From Alphaproteobacteria bacterium (GTDB lineage Bacteria > Pseudomonadota > Alphaproteobacteria > Micropepsales > Micropepsaceae): DNA of 5,663 nt. A program made the translations under genes and the position numbers. Under the pieces are notes generated by a model, which saw only the letters and a program-made list of their open reading frames with translations, was not told the DNA's origin and ran no database searches. The stretch is taken from positions 1 through 5,663 of the forward strand of contig JAEKMB010000172.1 in NCBI GenBank assembly GCA_019508105.1, read 5' to 3'. Shown in pieces: positions 1 to 5,663 of the stretch (its first letter is position 1; each line of letters begins with the position of its first letter).

Positions 1-12
1 TATCCTTAGAAC

Positions 13-17
13 AAGGA
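13..17 (+). promoter_or_regulatory. Ribosome binding site of fliM
   Basis: AAGGA lies 8 bases before the ATG at 26, which is good Shine-Dalgarno spacing and supports that start. The 25 bases before the gene are too few to hold a recognisable promoter. fliM is therefore probably transcribed from further upstream, typically with fliL in alphaproteobacteria, but that gene is outside the window. Confidence 0.65.
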
Positions 18-25
18 CTTAAGAG

Positions 26-1081
26 ATGGCCGACGAAATCGAAAAGACCGAAGACGCCCCCAGTGCGGCGGCGACCTTCGAGACCGCGCCCGACACCGGC
101 GGCACCGCCGAGCGGGTGCTGAACCAGGATGAAATCGACTCCCTGCTGGGCTTTGACGTCAATGCCGACCAGATGCAGGACAAGTCCGGTGTCCGCGCCA
201 TCATCAATTCGGCACTGGTTTCCTATGAACGCCTGCCGATGCTGGAAATCGTGTTCGACCGCCTGGTGCGGCTGATGACCACCAGCTTGCGCAACTTCAC
301 CAGCGACAATGTTGAAGTCAGCCTGGATTCCATCACCTCGATCCGTTTCGGCGATTATCTCAACTCCATTCCCCTGCCCGCCATCCTGGCGGTGTTCCAT
401 GCCGAAGAGCTGGACAATTACGGCCTCTTCACCGTGGACTCCAATCTGATCTATTCGATCGTGGACGTGCTGCTTGGCGGCCGCCGCGGCTCCAGCGCCA
501 TGCGCATCGAGGGACGGCCCTACACCACCATCGAGCGCACTTTGGTCCAGCGCATGATCGAAGTGATCATGCAGGACATGTGCGCAGCGTTCGAACCCCT
601 GGCGCCGGTCAATTTCAGCCTGGACCGTCTGGAAACCAATCCCCGCTTCGCCGCCATCGCGCGCCCCGCCAATGCTGCCATTCTGGTCAAGCTGCGCATC
701 GACATGGAAGATCGCGGCGGCCGCACCGAATTGCTGCTGCCCTATGCCACGCTCGAGCCCATCCGCAAGCTGCTGCTGCAGCAGTTCATGGGCGAAAAAT
801 TCGGCCGCGATTCCATCTGGGAAAGCCATCTGGCGACCGAATTGTGGTCCACCAAGGTGGATATCGAAGCCATTCTGGACGAACAGACCATGCCGCTGAA
901 CCAGGTGATGAATCTGGAAGTGGGCCAGACCATGATGCTGGGCGCCGGTCCTGACTCCAAGATCCAGCTGCGCTGCCGCGGCGTGCCGTTGTTGACCGGC
1001 CGCATGGGCCGGGTCGGCGCCTCGGTCGCAGTGCGGGTGGACGAAGCCATCGAACGCACGGACGCCTCTCGCGCCCTTTAA
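26..1081 (+). CDS. fliM: Flagellar motor switch protein FliM
   Basis: FliM is a cytoplasmic C-ring protein that binds phospho-CheY and, with FliG and FliN, switches the direction of motor rotation. The 351-residue product is slightly longer than enterobacterial FliM (about 334). The conserved N-terminal CheY-binding motif is visible as LNQDEIDSLL at residues 32-41, preceded by an acidic, Ala/Thr-rich extension of about 30 residues. The CheC-like middle domain spans roughly residues 55-260. It contains SYERLPMLEIVFDRL near 66-80 and a glycine motif GGRRG at 151-155, where enterobacterial FliM has GGDG. The C-terminal SpoA/FliN-like domain spans about 274-343 and includes VGQTMML and GVPLLTGRMG. 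The ATG start at 26 follows a well-placed AAGGA. The next gene begins 28 bases downstream on the same strand, so the two are probably co-transcribed. Family assignment is secure; exact domain borders are estimates. Confidence 0.96.
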   Translation: MADEIEKTEDAPSAAATFETAPDTGGTAERVLNQDEIDSLLGFDVNADQMQDKSGVRAIINSALVSYERLPMLEIVFDRLVRLMTTSLRNFTSDNVEVSLDSITSIRFGDYLNSIPLPAILAVFHAEELDNYGLFTVDSNLIYSIVDVLLGGRRGSSAMRIEGRPYTTIERTLVQRMIEVIMQDMCAAFEPLAPVNFSLDRLETNPRFAAIARPANAAILVKLRIDMEDRGGRTELLLPYATLEPIRKLLLQQFMGEKFGRDSIWESHLATELWSTKVDIEAILDEQTMPLNQVMNLEVGQTMMLGAGPDSKIQLRCRGVPLLTGRMGRVGASVAVRVDEAIERTDASRAL

Positions 1082-1109
1082 AATCAACGCTATCTGAAAG
1101 AGTCCCCCG

Positions 1110-1517
1110 ATGAATTTTCCCACCGACCTGACTTTCTATCTGGAACTGGCGCTGGAAGTGCTGCTAGCCTTCACCCTGGCCTATTGCGTGATCCTGGAGC
1201 GTCGGCTGGCCGCCGTGCGGAAGGGCCAGGAAGGCCTGTCGCGCATCATCGGTGAACTCAACATGGCGATCGCCGGCGCCGGCGCATCGCTGCGCGCTCT
1301 TAAATCCGCCGCCGGCGAGGCTGCCCACACCCTGGACGAACGCCTCAAGCGCGCGCGCTTGCATATCGATGAATTGTCGGTGCTGACCGCCTCGGGCGAG
1401 CGCATCGCCCAGCGCATGGAAAGCGCCGCCGCGTCCCCGCGCGTCGCCCGCGAAATTCCCGACATGCCGCTGCCCTCCACCTCCATTCTCAGCCGCCTGG
1501 AAAGGGCCGTGCAATGA
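1110..1517 (+). CDS. DUF6468-like bitopic membrane protein, possible PflI-type flagellar positioning factor
   Basis: This 135-residue protein has one clear hydrophobic segment at about residues 9-28 (LELALEVLLAFTLAYCVIL). The basic stretch ERRLAAVRKG follows immediately, so by the positive-inside rule the C-terminus is cytoplasmic. Residues about 30-105 are predicted helical, rich in Ala, Leu, Arg and Glu with heptad-like spacing, and suggest a coiled coil. The last 30 residues are Pro/Ser-containing and end in a short amphipathic helix. Size, topology and position directly after fliM fit the alphaproteobacterial DUF6468 family. From memory, Caulobacter PflI, which marks the pole where the flagellum forms, is a bitopic protein encoded beside early flagellar genes; I infer but cannot prove that this is its counterpart. 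The ribosome binding site is weak (GAAAGAG at 1096-1102). The stop overlaps the next start as ATGA, indicating translational coupling. The coding call is firm; the function is tentative. Confidence 0.85.
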   Translation: MNFPTDLTFYLELALEVLLAFTLAYCVILERRLAAVRKGQEGLSRIIGELNMAIAGAGASLRALKSAAGEAAHTLDERLKRARLHIDELSVLTASGERIAQRMESAAASPRVAREIPDMPLPSTSILSRLERAVQ

Positions 1518-2248
1518 CGCTTTTCAATGCGAAGAGGGGGCGCTTCGCCCGCCTGCTTCCGGCCGTCGTCAGTCTTGGCGCCCTGGTACTCGCGCTGAAG
1601 AGTACCGATCTGGTCCATGCTGCCTATGCGCAAGCCGGCGCCCAGGTTGCGGCGCTCACCAACGAGCCGGTGCCGTCCAACAAGGATTATGCCGGCGGCC
1701 AGGACGACCAGGTCGCCAGCGCTTCCGAAGTCGATGTGATGAACGGCCTGTCCAAGCGCCGCCGCGAACTGGACGAGCGCGAAAGCCAGCTCAGCACCCA
1801 GGCCAACATGATCGCCGCTGCCGAAAAGCGGGTGGACGCCAAGATCGCCCAGCTCAAGCAGCTGCAGGCGCAGATGAACACATTGCTGGTCCAGCGCGAC
1901 GATGCCCAGAAGGCACAGATCGCCTCGCTGGTGAAAACCTATTCCACCATGAAAGCCAAGGACGCGGCCCGCATCTTCAACAACCTGCCGGACGATGTGT
2001 TGATCCCGGTAGCGCATGACATGAAGTCGGATATCCTGGCCCAGGTGTTGGCCAACATGAATGCCGACACCGCCAAGACCCTGACCATGAAGCTGGCCGA
2101 CCGGCTGACCCTGCCGCAGACCACCGATGCTGTGACGCCTACCGGGGCGCCCATTTCGCCTCCGGCTGTCCAGGCTTCAGCGGCGCCCGCGCCTAAGGCG
2201 GGCGCGGCCCCCGCGGCACCGGATAAGCCAGCAGCGCCAAAGGGTTAA
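1514..2248 (+). CDS. MotE-like / MgtE_N-domain flagellar protein (COG3334 type)
   Basis: This 244-residue protein starts with a basic N-terminus (KRGRFAR) and a hydrophobic stretch at about 14-28, followed by a possible signal-peptidase site (HAAYAQA, 35-41). It is therefore exported, or anchored with the bulk in the periplasm. Residues about 73-135 form a strongly charged coiled coil (KRRRELDERESQL and following). Residues about 138-197 match the small helical MgtE_N-type domain: LVKTYSTMKAKDAARIF, then NNLPDDVL, ILAQVLANMNADTAKTL and MKLADRL. The tail from 198 is Pro/Ala-rich and probably disordered. Relatives include rhizobial MotE, a periplasmic chaperone for the motility protein MotC, and spirochaete FlbB, a motor collar protein (family knowledge, not checked here). 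The start is supported by GGAAAGGG at 1499-1506, 7 bases before the ATG, and by the 4-base overlap with the previous gene. It is not a magnesium channel, as it lacks the MgtE CBS and transmembrane regions. I leave the symbol blank because the precise ortholog is uncertain. Confidence 0.9.
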   Translation: MTLFNAKRGRFARLLPAVVSLGALVLALKSTDLVHAAYAQAGAQVAALTNEPVPSNKDYAGGQDDQVASASEVDVMNGLSKRRRELDERESQLSTQANMIAAAEKRVDAKIAQLKQLQAQMNTLLVQRDDAQKAQIASLVKTYSTMKAKDAARIFNNLPDDVLIPVAHDMKSDILAQVLANMNADTAKTLTMKLADRLTLPQTTDAVTPTGAPISPPAVQASAAPAPKAGAAPAAPDKPAAPKG

Positions 2249-2276
2249 AGGAAACGGTCGGCCGCGCCAAACGTAC

Positions 2277-2291
2277 TTAACCCCGGGTTAA
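2277..2291 (+). promoter_or_regulatory. CtrA-like binding box (perfect 7-1-7 palindrome) with possible -10 downstream
   Basis: TTAACCCCGGGTTAA is a perfect inverted repeat (TTAACCC, one central C, GGGTTAA). It also exactly fits TTAA-N7-TTAAC, the consensus for the alphaproteobacterial cell-cycle regulator CtrA, because base 2292 is C. It is centred 46 bases before the GTG of the large downstream gene. A -10-like TATGAA lies at 2306-2311, which would place a -35 region inside the box, as at many CtrA-activated promoters, and a transcription start near 2318. CtrA controls early flagellar genes in Caulobacter, so the context fits. A weak RNA hairpin is the main alternative, but no U-run follows, so a terminator is unlikely. 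Confidence 0.6.
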
Positions 2292-2306
2292 CGGGAGGCC
2301 CGCAGT

Positions 2307-2333
2307 ATGAAATCAGAAGGGGAAACTTGGTGA
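2307..2333 (+). CDS. Possible 8-codon upstream ORF coupled to the TPR gene
   Basis: The frame ATG...TGA encodes MKSEGETW. It is preceded by GGGAGG (2293-2298) with 8 bases of spacing, a better Shine-Dalgarno than that of several full genes here. Its TGA at 2331-2333 overlaps the GTG start of the next gene (2330-2332) as GTGA, the geometry of translational coupling. On transcripts reading through from fliM it could deliver ribosomes to the weak GTG start. Against it, the same ATG sits inside the -10-like TATGAA of the putative CtrA promoter. Transcripts from that promoter would start downstream of the mini-ORF, and the ATG could be a coincidence. Confidence 0.3.
   Translation: MKSEGETW
2316..2322 (+). 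promoter_or_regulatory. Ribosome binding site deciding the GTG start of the TPR gene
   Basis: GAAGGGG ends 7 bases before GTG 2330 but only 4 bases before the adjacent in-frame TTG 2327. The spacing favours GTG. No other start codon occurs in this frame between the upstream in-frame stop at 2246 and position 2327. Confidence 0.6.
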
Positions 2334-5300
2334 CCGCACCCGTCCGCATCATTCTGCTCGCAATCGCGCTTGGCGCGAGCGGCAGCGCTTGGGCGGCCGA
2401 CAGGGTCAGCGGCACGATCCAGAGCGGCTATGGTCGCCTCACCTTCGACACCGTCTCCAAAATCAGCGCCACCACCACCGGCGGCGTGCTGGCGATCAGC
2501 TTCAGCGACAAGACCAGCCTCGACCCCGCCGCCGTGGTCGCCGCCATGCCGCGCGTCCTCTCCAGCGGCAAGACCGATGCCGACGGCAAGACTTTGCGAT
2601 TTGTCCTCACCACGCCGGTCAAGCTGCATGTCAGCCAGCTCGGCGCAAAGGCCGTGGTGGACCTGGCGGAGCCCAATTTCAGTGGCGCCATGCCCGATCT
2701 TGTCGTGCCGCCCAAGCCGGTACCCAAGCCGGTGGACGTCGCTTCCCTGCCCGAAGTAAAGCTGCGCACCGGCACTTACGAGAAGTTCACCCGCCTGGTG
2801 TTCGACTGGCCCAGGGATGTTTCCTACCAGGTGTTTCCCGGCGCGGGAAAAATGACCATCCGCTTCGGCGCCCCGGTGCGCGCCGATGTCTCGGCGGTGG
2901 CGCGCTTTGCGCCGCCCTGGGTGAAGAATGCCGCCTGGCGCATCGAGGGCCAGTCCACCGTGTTCGAGTTCGATACCGATTCCGATTCCGGTTATCACGA
3001 TTTCAAGGATGGCAGCCATATCGTGCTCGACATCCTGGCGCCCAGGACCGACGGCGCCGCCTATGTCCCGCCCGGCACCGCCAAACCCACCATCACGGCG
3101 ATGAAGGCCTTGCCTGCCGCTGCACCGGCGCCCAAGCCCAGCACGGCCCAATCCCAGGTCATCGCACAAGTCGCGCAGCAACTTGCCGACAAGCCTGCCG
3201 CTAAAGCGATCGAAGCAAAACCCGATCCCAAGCCAGAGCCCAAGGCCGATCCCAAGTCTGCCAAGCCTGAAACAAAAGCCGCGAGCGTCACACCGCCTGC
3301 GCCCGTGCAAGCGGCGGCCGCGGCGCCGGCCGCTGAGGCCATTCCGGTGGCCGATGCCAAGCGCACCCGCGACGGCGCCGTCATCACCTTCAAGGGCGCC
3401 GGCAATCGCGCCAATGCCGTGTTTGTGCGTGGCCTCACTGCCTGGGTGGTGTTGGAGAATGCGCCCAACTTCGATTCCCGCAATTTGAAAAACGCGCTGG
3501 GCGATTTCGCCGCCGGCCTGGAAGCGGTGTCCAGCAATGGGCTGGGTATCCTGCGTATCACCCTGAAGGCGCCGGCCGAGATCGCCGCGCGCGGCAATGA
3601 CAATGACCTGCAAGTGGACATCGCGCCCAGCGTGGCGCCGCCCCCCGTTACCATCGGCTTTGCCCGCAACCAGTCCGATCCCAGGCGCGCGTCCCTGTCC
3701 ACCCTGCTGCCGGCGGCCGACCGTGCCTTCAAGATTCTGGACCCGGCGGGCGGCGATCTACTCACCATTATTCCGGCCCAGGCCGGCCGCGGCGTGCCCG
3801 CCATCCGCAGCTTTGCGGACTTTGCAGTGCTGGCCAGCGCCAGCGGCCTGGTGATCACGCCCTATGCCGATGATCTTTTGGTGACGGTGGACACCTCGCG
3901 CGTCACCATCGTCCGTCCCGGCGGCCTGGCCCTGACACCGCCCCAGATGCCGGTGGCGCAGAACCCCTCAGCGCTGGCGCATTATGGCGACGGACCTTCC
4001 TACTTGAATTTCGCAAGTTGGGGCGCGGCCCAGGGCGGCAGCTTCCTGGCCACCGAACGCCGGCTGACCCAGGTGGTGGCGCATGCCCGTCCCGACATGG
4101 CCAGCCGGGCGCGGCTGAACCTGGCGCGCTTTTATCTCGCCAACGGCTTTGCTGCCGAGGCGCTGGGCCTGATCAACCTGTTGCAGAGCCATGATCCGGC
4201 GCTGGCGGGCGACACCCAGCTGGTCACCATGAAAGCGGCCGCCGAATACATGATGGGCCGCTACCGCGACGCCCATAATGACCTGACCGGGGCGAATTTC
4301 GACTCCGACCGCCATGCCGCCTTCTGGCGCGGGCTGATCGAAGCGGGGATGGAAGACTGGAAGAACGCCCATGCCCACCTGGATCAGGCCGGGCCGGTGC
4401 TGCACCGTTATTCGCTCGTCTGGCAGGCCACCGCCTTGCTGGCCGACGCCGATGCCGCGCTGGGCCAAGGCCGACTTGATTTGGCCGACGCTGCCTTGCA
4501 GCGCCTGCCTAAGGAGCTGGATAACAAGCAGGCGCTGGCCGCAGAACTGGCCCAGGCCCGCCTGCTGGCGGCGCAAAACCGTTATGGCCGCGCCGCGCCC
4601 CATTTTGTCGCGGTTGAAAAAGGCGGCGACGAAAAACTGGCGGCACAGGCTATCTTTTATCATACCAATGCGGCGCTGAGCGCCACTGCCATTACCCAGC
4701 CCCAGGCCATCGAACAGCTGGAGCGCCTGCGCTTCCGCTGGCGGGGTGATGGGTTGGAACTGAAAACTCTGCGCAAGCTGGCCGCGCTCTATACGACGCA
4801 CGGTCAATGGCGCGAAGGCCTCAAAACCCTCCGGGTGGCAACCCAGAACTTCGCCGGACAGGATGCGGCGCGCATCGCCCAGGACGATATGCGCGGCGCC
4901 TTCGTGAATCTGTTCCTGAAAGGCGGCGCCGACAAGATGAAGCCGGTGGACGCGCTGGCGCTGTTCTACGACAATCTGGACCTGACCCCCATCGGGCCGG
5001 ACGGCGACGAGATGATCCGGCGCATGTCCGACCGGCTGGTGGCGGTGGACCTGCTGGGCCCGGCTGCGAACCTGCTGGCCTATCAGGTGGACAAGCGGCT
5101 GGATGGCATCGCCAAGGCGCAGGTCGCCACGCGCCTGGCCGCCGTCTATCTGATGGATCACAAGGCCGACAAGGCGGTGGCCGCAATCCGCGAGTCCCAG
5201 ATCACCGGCTTGCCGGACGAGGAAATGCACCAGCGCATGCTGCTGGAGGCGCGCGCCTTCTGGGACAGCGGCAACTGGGCCATCGCCGGCCAGAAGGCCG

Positions 5301-5605
5301 AGGAGATGCTGGAGGCGCGCTGGAGCGACACTGCTGCGCTGAGCAATTCCGACCGCGCCCAGGTGATGCGCACCGCCGTGGCCTATAGCCTGGCCAATGA
5401 CGAAGCCAGCCTGGCGCGGGTCCGCAGCCATTTCATGCCCAAAATGAAGGGCACCCCCGACGCCAATTTGTTCGCGGTGCTGTCGTCCGACATCGACCAG
5501 CATGGGCTCGCGTTCCGCGAGGCTGCCGCCAAGATCGCCTCGCTGGATACGCTGCAGTCCTTCATGAAGGACTTCGCCAAGCGCAAGTCGGACGCCAAGA
5601 GCTAG
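2330..5605 (+). CDS. Large exported protein: beta-rich N-terminal modules plus C-terminal TPR-like solenoid
   Basis: This 1091-residue protein is probably periplasmic. Residues 1-22 are a typical Sec signal peptide: a hydrophobic RIILLAIALGA core with likely cleavage after AWA, before AD. There is no later membrane segment. Residues about 24-125 and 142-237 are beta-rich and loosely AMIN-like (alternating hydrophobics such as GRLTFDTVSK and TRLVFDWPRD, each ending in VVDL- or IVLDI-type strands), joined by a PKPVPKP linker. A Lys/Pro/Ala linker (262-337) leads to two further beta-rich segments (about 341-434 and 437-534). From about 544 to the end the protein is alpha-helical with TPR-like repeats, clearest at RARLNLARFYLANGFAAEAL near 593, and others with the A-x-x-x-G-R/D pattern. 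It follows the MotE-like gene by 81 bases and may have its own CtrA-type promoter. No enzyme motif is visible, so a scaffold role in the flagellar motor or envelope is inferred. Start chosen at GTG 2330; TTG 2327 would add one residue. Confidence 0.92.
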   Translation: MTAPVRIILLAIALGASGSAWAADRVSGTIQSGYGRLTFDTVSKISATTTGGVLAISFSDKTSLDPAAVVAAMPRVLSSGKTDADGKTLRFVLTTPVKLHVSQLGAKAVVDLAEPNFSGAMPDLVVPPKPVPKPVDVASLPEVKLRTGTYEKFTRLVFDWPRDVSYQVFPGAGKMTIRFGAPVRADVSAVARFAPPWVKNAAWRIEGQSTVFEFDTDSDSGYHDFKDGSHIVLDILAPRTDGAAYVPPGTAKPTITAMKALPAAAPAPKPSTAQSQVIAQVAQQLADKPAAKAIEAKPDPKPEPKADPKSAKPETKAASVTPPAPVQAAAAAPAAEAIPVADAKRTRDGAVITFKGAGNRANAVFVRGLTAWVVLENAPNFDSRNLKNALGDFAAGLEAVSSNGLGILRITLKAPAEIAARGNDNDLQVDIAPSVAPPPVTIGFARNQSDPRRASLSTLLPAADRAFKILDPAGGDLLTIIPAQAGRGVPAIRSFADFAVLASASGLVITPYADDLLVTVDTSRVTIVRPGGLALTPPQMPVAQNPSALAHYGDGPSYLNFASWGAAQGGSFLATERRLTQVVAHARPDMASRARLNLARFYLANGFAAEALGLINLLQSHDPALAGDTQLVTMKAAAEYMMGRYRDAHNDLTGANFDSDRHAAFWRGLIEAGMEDWKNAHAHLDQAGPVLHRYSLVWQATALLADADAALGQGRLDLADAALQRLPKELDNKQALAAELAQARLLAAQNRYGRAAPHFVAVEKGGDEKLAAQAIFYHTNAALSATAITQPQAIEQLERLRFRWRGDGLELKTLRKLAALYTTHGQWREGLKTLRVATQNFAGQDAARIAQDDMRGAFVNLFLKGGADKMKPVDALALFYDNLDLTPIGPDGDEMIRRMSDRLVAVDLLGPAANLLAYQVDKRLDGIAKAQVATRLAAVYLMDHKADKAVAAIRESQITGLPDEEMHQRMLLEARAFWDSGNWAIAGQKAEEMLEARWSDTAALSNSDRAQVMRTAVAYSLANDEASLARVRSHFMPKMKGTPDANLFAVLSSDIDQHGLAFREAAAKIASLDTLQSFMKDFAKRKSDAKS
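3113..3340 (+). repeat. Low-complexity Lys/Pro/Ala linker with short direct repeats
   Basis: This stretch encodes residues 262-337 of the large exported protein and is dominated by Ala, Pro and Lys, including the run KPDPKPEPKADPKSAKP. At DNA level GATCCCAAG occurs twice (3224-3232 and 3248-3256), 24 bases apart, amid several CCCAAG and AAGCC copies. It is probably a flexible spacer between the paired N-terminal beta modules and the rest of the protein. The repeats make length variation between strains likely (inference). Confidence 0.7.
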
Positions 5606-5663
5606 AGCGTCTGCGCCTTCAACCAACCCAGCGCGCGCGCCGCCAGCCTTTCCCAGCCCGGTT
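5602..5663 (-). CDS. Probable 3' end of a convergent minus-strand gene (partial)
   Basis: Read on the minus strand from the window edge, one frame gives PGWERLAARALGWLKAQTL followed by TAG (5604-5602). This looks like the amphipathic C-terminal helix of a real protein, with charged and Leu/Ala residues alternating. The stop shares the CTAG at 5602-5605 with the stop of the plus-strand TPR gene, so the two genes would end tail to tail. Only 19 codons are inside the window, too few to identify the product. A second minus frame is also open to the window edge but runs antisense across the TPR gene and is less credible. Confidence 0.4.
   Translation of the reverse strand, partial: PGWERLAARALGWLKAQTL

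Noticed and set aside
1..9. TAT CCT TAG as the last codons of an upstream gene such as fliL
   Set aside because: Three codons cannot be distinguished from chance; fliL is expected here from gene order but cannot be supported from this window.
1100..1104. GAGTC (a CcrM-type GANTC methylation site) just before the DUF6468-like start
   Set aside because: GANTC also occurs repeatedly inside fliM and the TPR gene at about the frequency expected by chance, so a single intergenic site is not evidence of methylation control.
1181..2017. A 278-codon minus-strand open frame across the DUF6468-like and MotE-like genes
   Set aside because: It spans two well-supported plus-strand genes joined by an ATGA overlap and has no recognisable product; it is a codon-bias shadow.
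2183..2205. GC-rich hairpin (GCGCCC...GCC TAA GGC GGGCGC) near the end of the MotE-like gene, considered as a terminator
   Set aside because: It lies inside the coding region of the Pro/Ala tail, has a 2-base bulge and no following T-run. GC-rich Ala/Pro codons produce such stems by chance.
2307..2309. ATG 2307 as the start of the large TPR gene
   Set aside because: It is in a different frame and reaches a stop at 2331-2333 after 8 codons; the TPR frame has only TTG 2327 and GTG 2330 as usable starts.
3968..5626. A 552-codon open frame on the minus strand, antisense to the TPR gene, with another of 441 codons at 2288-3613 in the same frame
   Set aside because: The translation is rich in Gly, His, Gln and Arg with no domain pattern, and long antisense frames are expected opposite GC-rich genes with strong codon bias. 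The plus-strand protein has a signal peptide, ribosome binding site and repeat structure.

Overview
The window is a piece of a flagellar gene cluster from a GC-rich bacterium. It is almost certainly an alphaproteobacterium, probably a polarly flagellated one. The gene order (fliM, a DUF6468-like small membrane protein, a MotE/MgtE_N-type protein, a very large exported repeat protein) and a perfect TTAA-N7-TTAAC sequence, matching the consensus for the alphaproteobacterial cell-cycle regulator CtrA, both point that way. I cannot name genus or species from the sequence.

Layout: bases 1-25 are a leader with a Shine-Dalgarno sequence. Four plus-strand genes follow: fliM (26-1081), the DUF6468/PflI-like gene (1110-1517), the MotE-like gene (1514-2248, overlapping its predecessor by ATGA), and a 1091-residue secreted protein (2330-5605). 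The 81-base gap before the last gene is the only sizeable non-coding stretch. It holds the CtrA-like box, a possible -10 element, and an 8-codon mini-ORF whose stop overlaps the GTG start of the big gene. The last 60 bases look like the 3' end of a minus-strand gene that meets the big gene stop-to-stop inside a shared CTAG.

How the genes may work together: FliM is the C-ring switch protein that binds phospho-CheY. The DUF6468-like protein has one N-terminal membrane helix and a cytoplasmic helical tail, and resembles the type of protein (PflI of Caulobacter) that marks the pole for flagellar assembly. The third protein has a membrane anchor or signal, a coiled coil and an MgtE_N-like domain. 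That build is shared by rhizobial MotE (chaperone of the periplasmic motor protein MotC) and, to my recollection, spirochaete FlbB (base of the motor collar). The fourth has a signal peptide, several beta-rich modules and a long TPR-like alpha-solenoid, an arrangement reminiscent of motor scaffold proteins such as Campylobacter PflA and the TPR collar proteins of Borrelia.

The most interesting reading is that genes three and four form an undescribed periplasmic scaffold of an alphaproteobacterial flagellar motor, with the large component given its own CtrA-controlled entry point. The domain architecture is visible in the sequence; the function is inference. No RNA genes, mobile elements or CRISPR arrays were seen.
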